Source: Ancylobacter novellus (lineage in GTDB: Bacteria; Pseudomonadota; Alphaproteobacteria; Rhizobiales; Xanthobacteraceae). Taken from it: a DNA stretch of 39,293 nucleotides. The stretch is from contig QFQD01000044.1 of NCBI GenBank assembly GCA_003241485.1, positions 1-39,293 on the forward strand, given 5' to 3'. Under the pieces are notes generated by a model that searched no databases, had not been told where the DNA came from, and worked only from the letters and a program-made list of their open reading frames with translations. This document shows positions 34,027 to 39,293 of this stretch, in pieces; the first letter of the stretch is position 1, and each line of letters starts with the position of its first letter. The position numbers and the translations under genes were made by a program.

Positions 34027-37000
34027 CATTGCGGCCGGTTGGGGATGACGGCCGGCGGGGTCGGGTCGGGCGCCTGGCGGTACTCGAAAATCTTGCGCAG
34101 GAAGCCCGGAGCGACGGCGGAGATCGGGTTCATGCGCAGCGTCGGTCCCGACAGTGGCCCCACGATTTCATAGGTCACGCCGACGAGCCCCTCATTCGGT
34201 CCGCCACCGAGGAAGAAGCCCAGTACGGGGAGCTTGCTGAACAGGTTGTTCAGCCCATAGGCCGGCACATAGGTGCCCCGTACCGAGACGCGATCATTGG
34301 CGAAATCAAGATTGCCGTCGAAGGTGGAGCCGATCGACGGGCCCCAGATGGCGCCGTCCTTGATGTTCAGCTGCTGCGAACTGCGCACGAATTCCACCTG
34401 CAGCTTGCGGAAGGCCACCACGCCGCCGGGCGCTGGATTCCCGTCGCTGCCGCGCGCGGGAGCCGCCGCCAGCAGCCGGTCGAGCCCCGGCTCACCGCGA
34501 ATGGTGAAATCGCGCATGTTGACGACGCCCGCCTGGGGCGAGCCATCGCCGCGCGGTCCGTCGACATTGATCCAGAGATCGCCGCCATAGAGACGGGCGT
34601 AGAGATTGATGAACCGCAGCAGCGCGCCGGCGTCGGTCGTCGCCACGCTCAGCTGCGGCCGGCCGGAACCGTTGGCGACCAGTTCGCCCGTCACGCCGCC
34701 TTCCCGCCCCACCAGTCCGCCGAGCGAGAAAGCGGTGAGCGTGCCCCCGCGCCGCGACAGGCGCAGCACGACCTGGCGCATGGTCTCGCCATTGTTGCCG
34801 GTCACGACATCGAGCTTCACGTCGAGGTCGATGTCCAGCGGCTTCTCGTCCTTGCGGCCGGCGATCGGCGCTTCAAGCAGGTTCTTAAGGAAGGCACGCG
34901 CCTCGATGACCTCGCCGCGCACGGTGATCTTCATCGCGCCGTCGCCGTTCTCAACCTTGACGCTCGCCTTGTCGCCATCAGAAAGCTGGAAGGTCGGCAG
35001 GTTGGCGCTAACGAGCGATGCCTTGGAGTCGAGTTCGATCGTCCCCTTGATATTCACACCGGGCCCGGTGACGACAAGATCGTCGAGGCGGGTGCCGCTG
35101 CCGGTCACCGTCGCCTTGGCGGTCAGACGCGCGGCCTTGCCGGCGGGCTTCGACCAGCCCGGAACGAGTTCGGCGAGCCGTGCGGCGGTCAGGTCGAGAT
35201 CGACATCGGCGGATTTGCTCTTCGGCCCTATGGTCCCGGTGAGCTTGACGCCGACCGTGCCGGACAACCCGACGAGATCCAGATTCAGCTTGGTGCGGGC
35301 CGCATCGTCGAGGCTGGCGGAGACCACGAAGGTCGCATCGCCGACCTTCGGCTTGGTGTAATCGAAATTCGCCAGCGCGCCGCCCAGCTTGCCGTCGCCG
35401 CGCAGGACGGTGGCGGCCGGCGTCATGAAGGCCCGGATCGTCGCGTCATCGAGCTTCTGGCCGAGGAAGACCTTGTCGGCGCTGAAGTCGGTCAGGTCCG
35501 CCTCGAAGGCATAGTCGACATCGGCCGGCGTTATGTTGTCGGACAGGATGACATTGACCTGAGCCGTGCCGCTGATCGTGCCGCGCACCGCGCCCGGATC
35601 GATCTGCTCGCTCGAAACGCCGCGCAGGGGCGGCATCGCGGCAAGTTCCACCGCAGCCGCCGCAGGTCCGTCCAGCGACACCATCACCTTGGCCGGCGGG
35701 TTCTTCATGACGGTTTCCGGCACGTCGAACACGGCCTGCGACAGGTTGAGCTTGCGCCCGCCCGGCGTATCAACGGTGCCGTTGGTGGCCGTCACATGGA
35801 CCGTGCGCGCCGTTCCATGCACGGAGATGCTCGCGCCCTTCACCGCGGGAAGCTGCGGAACCGGACGCATCTCGGCATTGCTTCCCTCGATGTTGATCGA
35901 GATCGCCTCTGGCGGCAGCTTCCATGCCGGATTGCCGATCGAACCGAGCGGCATGTTCAGGGAAAAGTCGGCGCGCGTGACATCCCCCGAGATGACGTGG
36001 TCGTAGATCCAGCTGCGGACAGAGGGAACAGCGGTGATCGGCCACATCCGCTTCAACGCGGAAACCGGCATGGGCGTCATGCTGACATCGAGGCTGAAGA
36101 GCGGCTCGGCAGCGCTGAGATCGACCTCGCCGGCCAGCGTCAGCCCGCCCTGCGGCCCTTTAAGCGTGCCCTTCGGCACCGTGAAGCGACGGGCGACGGG
36201 ATCATACAGCGCTTCCAGCGCCATATCGTCGAGAATGAAGGGCGGCTCCTTCTGCGCAAACGGTCCGCCGCCGGCGAAGCTGGCCTGCGACTTGCCCATC
36301 CGGGTGCGCCAGGTTCCGTCCGGCTGTTCGGAGACCGTCGCCGCGATCTCGGCCGCAAACGGCCCGGCCTGAATGACCAGCGGCTTGATGTTGAACTCGT
36401 GCCGCACGGGATCAAAGCTGAAGGTCAGCGATGCCTCGTCGATAATCATCCGGCTGTCATTGTCCGAGCCGAACTGCAACTCGCCGGCGCCTGCGTCGAG
36501 GCGGCCCTCGCTTGTCACCAGCGTGCCGGCGGCATCGATATGCGCCGTGAAGTCGAGCGAGAGCGGCGAGGTCGCCAGAATGTCCGCATCGGCCTTGCCA
36601 GCGGCAAGCAGAAGATCGCGAGGGGCGAGGTCACGCACGGAAAGCGCGAGAGCGCGTTGCCCTCCCTCCAGCGCACCGATGGTCGCGCGCGCCGACCAGG
36701 GTCCATCCGTACCGCCGGCGCGCACATCGAAGGCGACGCCGCCGCCCTCCGGACGCGACATGCTGAGGTCGATGTCGTCAAACGTCCATTGCCGTCCGCT
36801 GAGTTCGCTGACGACCACCAGCACGCCGTCCTTGAGACCGACGCTGTCGAGGTCGCCGCCGTCGAAGCCGCGGTGATCGATGCTCTCGGCAAGCGCCGCA
36901 AGGCCGACGAGGCGTATCGGACCGAGTGGCGAGGCGACCTTGTCGCCGGGAACCGGCACCGGCGCCTGTGTGGCCGCCGGAACACCAGCCGGCGCGGCGC

Positions 37001-37571
37001 CCGGTCCGCCGGCCGCTGCCTCGGGAACATGCGTGGCCTGCAGTGACTTGCCTCCCTCGGTCGAGATCGCGATGGTGCCCTGCTCGTCGATGCGCACCGT
37101 CACCTTGACGCCGACGAGATCCACGCGGCGCGGCCGCATGGCCCAGGGGAACAGCGTATCCTGCATCTCCACATCGGCCTGCGGCGCGACGGCGATCACC
37201 GCGCCGTCCGTGTCCCGCACGACGATGTTGCTGGCGCGCAGGACCATCGCCCCATCCTTGGTGCGGTCTGCGGTGATCGCGCCGATACCCACTGTCTGGC
37301 CCGGCGCAAGGCGGGCTTCCAGCGCGCGCTCCACATAGGGGCGCGCCATGTCGACGGTCAGGATGCCGAAAAAGAACAGCAGATAGGTGACGGTGATGGC
37401 CGCCAGAATGGCACCCACCATGCCGCCGCCGGACCACCCGCATATCCGCACCCACCGGCGCCGGCGACGAGGAAGGGTTTCGCAGGCCGCCTTGGCGACG
37501 CGACGCAAGCGCGGGCGCTTGATGCTTCGCTTGGCGCGAGCCTCCGCCTTCTGCGACTTCACGTCAGTCAT
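34026..37571 (-). CDS. Very large membrane-anchored AsmA/DUF3971-type protein (YhdP-like)
   Basis: 1181 residues. A basic cytoplasmic N-terminus (RRRRR at 35-39) and one membrane helix (about 48-71) precede a long periplasmic part built of repeating beta-strand segments. Family features include GVKVTVRID near the start, the DUF3971 middle, and the AsmA-like C-terminal part with GGDLWINVDG, NMRDFTIRGEPGL and FDGNLDFANDRVSVRGTYVPAYGLN. YhdP/TamB/AsmA proteins form hydrophobic grooves that carry phospholipid between inner and outer membranes; this role is inferred by family. Start 37571 chosen (MTDVKSQKAEARAK); a GTG at 37622 is also in frame. It is divergent from the peroxiredoxin. Confidence 0.88.
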   Translation of the reverse strand: MTDVKSQKAEARAKRSIKRPRLRRVAKAACETLPRRRRRWVRICGWSGGGMVGAILAAITVTYLLFFFGILTVDMARPYVERALEARLAPGQTVGIGAITADRTKDGAMVLRASNIVVRDTDGAVIAVAPQADVEMQDTLFPWAMRPRRVDLVGVKVTVRIDEQGTIAISTEGGKSLQATHVPEAAAGGPGAAPAGVPAATQAPVPVPGDKVASPLGPIRLVGLAALAESIDHRGFDGGDLDSVGLKDGVLVVVSELSGRQWTFDDIDLSMSRPEGGGVAFDVRAGGTDGPWSARATIGALEGGQRALALSVRDLAPRDLLLAAGKADADILATSPLSLDFTAHIDAAGTLVTSEGRLDAGAGELQFGSDNDSRMIIDEASLTFSFDPVRHEFNIKPLVIQAGPFAAEIAATVSEQPDGTWRTRMGKSQASFAGGGPFAQKEPPFILDDMALEALYDPVARRFTVPKGTLKGPQGGLTLAGEVDLSAAEPLFSLDVSMTPMPVSALKRMWPITAVPSVRSWIYDHVISGDVTRADFSLNMPLGSIGNPAWKLPPEAISINIEGSNAEMRPVPQLPAVKGASISVHGTARTVHVTATNGTVDTPGGRKLNLSQAVFDVPETVMKNPPAKVMVSLDGPAAAAVELAAMPPLRGVSSEQIDPGAVRGTISGTAQVNVILSDNITPADVDYAFEADLTDFSADKVFLGQKLDDATIRAFMTPAATVLRGDGKLGGALANFDYTKPKVGDATFVVSASLDDAARTKLNLDLVGLSGTVGVKLTGTIGPKSKSADVDLDLTAARLAELVPGWSKPAGKAARLTAKATVTGSGTRLDDLVVTGPGVNIKGTIELDSKASLVSANLPTFQLSDGDKASVKVENGDGAMKITVRGEVIEARAFLKNLLEAPIAGRKDEKPLDIDLDVKLDVVTGNNGETMRQVVLRLSRRGGTLTAFSLGGLVGREGGVTGELVANGSGRPQLSVATTDAGALLRFINLYARLYGGDLWINVDGPRGDGSPQAGVVNMRDFTIRGEPGLDRLLAAAPARGSDGNPAPGGVVAFRKLQVEFVRSSQQLNIKDGAIWGPSIGSTFDGNLDFANDRVSVRGTYVPAYGLNNLFSKLPVLGFFLGGGPNEGLVGVTYEIVGPLSGPTLRMNPISAVAPGFLRKIFEYRQAPDPTPPAVIPNRPQ

Positions 37572-37724
37572 CGACAGCTCAAATCCAAGGAAGCCTCGCA
37601 ATAATGCCGCTCGATATGCCACGGAGCGACATCTTTCGGCAGCGATCCCACGTACAAGCTTCCACCTAGTCGCCCGATCGGCTTGGTTAGCCGATCACCT
37701 GTAAAACCGCCGAAAGGAAGGCAG

Positions 37725-38189
37725 ATGACGATTGAGACCGAATCTCCCGCGCCCGACTTCACGATAACGACCGATACTGGCGATATCCTGACACTCGAGG
37801 GATTTCGAGGCCACAAGCTGGTGCTCTATTTCTACCCGAAGGCGGGAACGTCGGGCTGCACGATCGAGGCGCACGACTTCAATCGTCTGAAGCCGGAATT
37901 TGATGCCGCCGACACGCGCGTCCTCGGCATCTCGCCCGATCCGGACAAGGCGCTGGCGAAGTTCCGCGCCAAGGAGGGGCTCACCTTCGCGCTGGCCGGC
38001 GACGAAGAGCACAAGATGCTGGAGGCCTATGGCGTCTGGGCGGAAAAGAGCATGTACGGCAAGAAATATATGGGCGTCGAGCGCACCACGGTGCTCATCG
38101 ATCGCGACGGTCGCATCGCCCGAATCTGGCCGAAGGTGAAGGTCGCCGGGCACGCGGAAGAAGTGTTGGCCGCCGCGCGGGCGCTCTAG
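37725..38189 (+). CDS. Thioredoxin-dependent peroxiredoxin, BCP/PrxQ type, one-cysteine form
   Basis: 154 residues. It reduces hydrogen peroxide and organic peroxides. The peroxidatic Cys45 lies in YFYPKAGTSGCT. Where E. coli Bcp has its resolving Cys50, this protein has His50 (EAHDF), and no other cysteine occurs in the protein, so reduction must use an external thiol. The catalytic-site Arg/Trp context (GVERTTVLIDRDGRIARIWPKV) is normal. Start 37725 has AGGAAGG just ahead; the frame from 37683 is not conserved. Confidence 0.93.
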   Translation: MTIETESPAPDFTITTDTGDILTLEGFRGHKLVLYFYPKAGTSGCTIEAHDFNRLKPEFDAADTRVLGISPDPDKALAKFRAKEGLTFALAGDEEHKMLEAYGVWAEKSMYGKKYMGVERTTVLIDRDGRIARIWPKVKVAGHAEEVLAAARAL

Positions 38190-38348
38190 CGCGCTCCCAA
38201 GGAACACCGGTGCGCACAGGCGGCAAGCGATCACTCCAGCTACCGGGTTGATGATGTCGGGCGTCGCGCTACCTCATCGGAGCCGCTGGCGCGGAGGCTC
38301 ACACAGAGTTGCGCGGCAGATCCAGCCAACCTTGAATGAGGGAGACCC

Positions 38349-39251
38349 ATGACGCGCCTTCGATCTGTCCTGCTTGCGGCGGGCATGGCCCTGCTTTGCC
38401 CGTTTTCGAGCAGCGCAATGGCACAGCCGTCGCCGCTCACCCAGAAGCTCAACGCCTATATCGGGTGCATCAATAGGCTCTCCGAGCGCTCTTATGATTC
38501 CCGCGAGCGCTACTTCAGCTGGGCTCCCAAGAAAGGGCCGACCGGCAAGGAACGTATCGTTTATGGCACCTACACGATTTACGATACGTCCGGCTGCAAG
38601 CAGGACGTCGCGGCAGCTAATGCGCTGGAGCCTCACGAGCCCGAGCTGGAAGATGCCGCATCCGCCTATGTCGAGGCCGTCACCGCGCTGGAACCGCTGC
38701 TGAAGGAGACGAACGCCTATTACAAGCAGGAGGACTACAAGGACGACAAGATGGCCAAGGGCAAGGCCCTGCATCCCCGGCTTGTCGCGGCATGGGAGGC
38801 GTTTGCCTCTGCGGACACGAAATTGCGCGAGCGTATCGAAACCATTCAGGACAAGGCCGCGGTCGAGAAACTGGCCGAAATCGAGAAATCCGAGGGCCGC
38901 AAGGCGCATTATTACATTGAGGCGCTCATGATGAGCGCCAAGCGCCTCATCAGGCTCCAGACCGCCGAGCCACCTGACCTCGCCAGGATTACCGAAGCGC
39001 TGGCGGAATATGAGAGCCTCGCCAAGGCGACCGAGGAATATGCCGGATCGGTCTTCAACACCGAAGCGAAGGGCTTTCTGGTCACGTCCAAGCAGCTGAT
39101 GCGACGCGTCCGCGACAAGGTTCCCTACAGCAACGGCGACAAGATGATGCTCAATGCCGGCAGTGGGTGGATGGTCGAGGGCTCAGTCCCCCGGCTGACG
39201 CGCGACTACAATGAGCTGGTCGACAGCTACAATATGGGGCCCCTGCGCTAG
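38349..39251 (+). CDS. Exported DUF3829 (YiiG-type) protein
   Basis: 300 residues. Signal peptide residues 1-25, probable cleavage after AMA. The mature protein is mainly helical and matches the DUF3829 pattern: KLNAYIGCINRLSERSYDSRERYFSW near the N-terminus, then YYKQEDYKDDKMAKGKALHPRLVAAWEAF, and a C-terminal VPRLTRDYNELVDSYN. Function unknown; some related proteins are lipoproteins, but the cysteine here is not at the cleavage site. GGGAG lies 6 nt before the ATG. No gene follows in the last 42 nt. Confidence 0.85.
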   Translation: MTRLRSVLLAAGMALLCPFSSSAMAQPSPLTQKLNAYIGCINRLSERSYDSRERYFSWAPKKGPTGKERIVYGTYTIYDTSGCKQDVAAANALEPHEPELEDAASAYVEAVTALEPLLKETNAYYKQEDYKDDKMAKGKALHPRLVAAWEAFASADTKLRERIETIQDKAAVEKLAEIEKSEGRKAHYYIEALMMSAKRLIRLQTAEPPDLARITEALAEYESLAKATEEYAGSVFNTEAKGFLVTSKQLMRRVRDKVPYSNGDKMMLNAGSGWMVEGSVPRLTRDYNELVDSYNMGPLR

Positions 39252-39293
39252 GCGCCCCAACGCTTTCAGCGCGACATCGCACCACGCACAGGC

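Noticed and set aside
34017..37046. 1009-codon plus-strand open frame opposite the AsmA-like gene
   Set aside because: It is antisense to a recognisable protein and composed of Arg/Ala/Gly/His-rich sequence without family similarity; such long shadow frames are expected at this G+C content.

Overview
The window is ordinary, densely coding bacterial chromosome of high G+C (clearly above 60% by eye). Protein sequences and gene order point to an alphaproteobacterium of the order Hyphomicrobiales (Rhizobiales), perhaps a Xanthobacteraceae-type genus. Supporting signs are the aminotransferase-hom-glpX set, divergent anmK/tyrS, the sufB-sufC-sufD-sufS-sufT-sufA order under an Irr-like box, and class I PhaC. 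The genus is inference. I see no tRNA, rRNA, insertion sequence, prophage or CRISPR array, and no gap over about 300 bases without a gene.

Layout. 1-9544: a frameshifted flavoprotein cut by the left edge, recJ, a phytase-like exported esterase, an EamA-type exporter, an alpha/beta hydrolase, a small unknown protein, then glpX and hom. 9602-14228: aminotransferase, a small lipoprotein, and divergently phaC (with an unusual Lys/Ala/Pro-rich N-terminal extension of about 225 residues) overlapping a small LprI-like secreted protein by 4 nt. 14332-20956: argC, a small helical protein, parE, a LysE-type exporter, a GreB-like factor and an RhlE-type RNA helicase.

20943-29813: a run of ten genes on the minus strand: nifS-like, sufB, sufC, sufD, sufS, sufT, a VOC protein, sufA, tfoX-like and mscS-like. 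At its head is a promoter (TTGACG-17-TAACTT) followed directly by a 17-bp perfect palindrome matching the rhizobial Irr/iron control element, so Fe-S cluster assembly here is probably iron-regulated. The first gene has lost its N-terminus. Two palindromic repeat elements of one family sit inside this operon and a third lies between the LprI-like gene and argC.

30105-39251: an alpha/beta hydrolase, a small exported protein, anmK divergent from tyrS, a very large AsmA/DUF3971-type membrane-anchored protein divergent from a BCP-type peroxiredoxin lacking the usual resolving cysteine, and a DUF3829 exported protein. Three clear hairpin terminators (near 6620, 7169 and 30796) and a fourth after tyrS (33991) separate transcription units.

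Nothing here looks like a wholly new defence or mobile system. The best leads are the suf operon head (broken nifS-like gene plus Irr-like operator), the repeat family inside the suf operon, and the extended PHA synthase coupled to an LprI-like gene.
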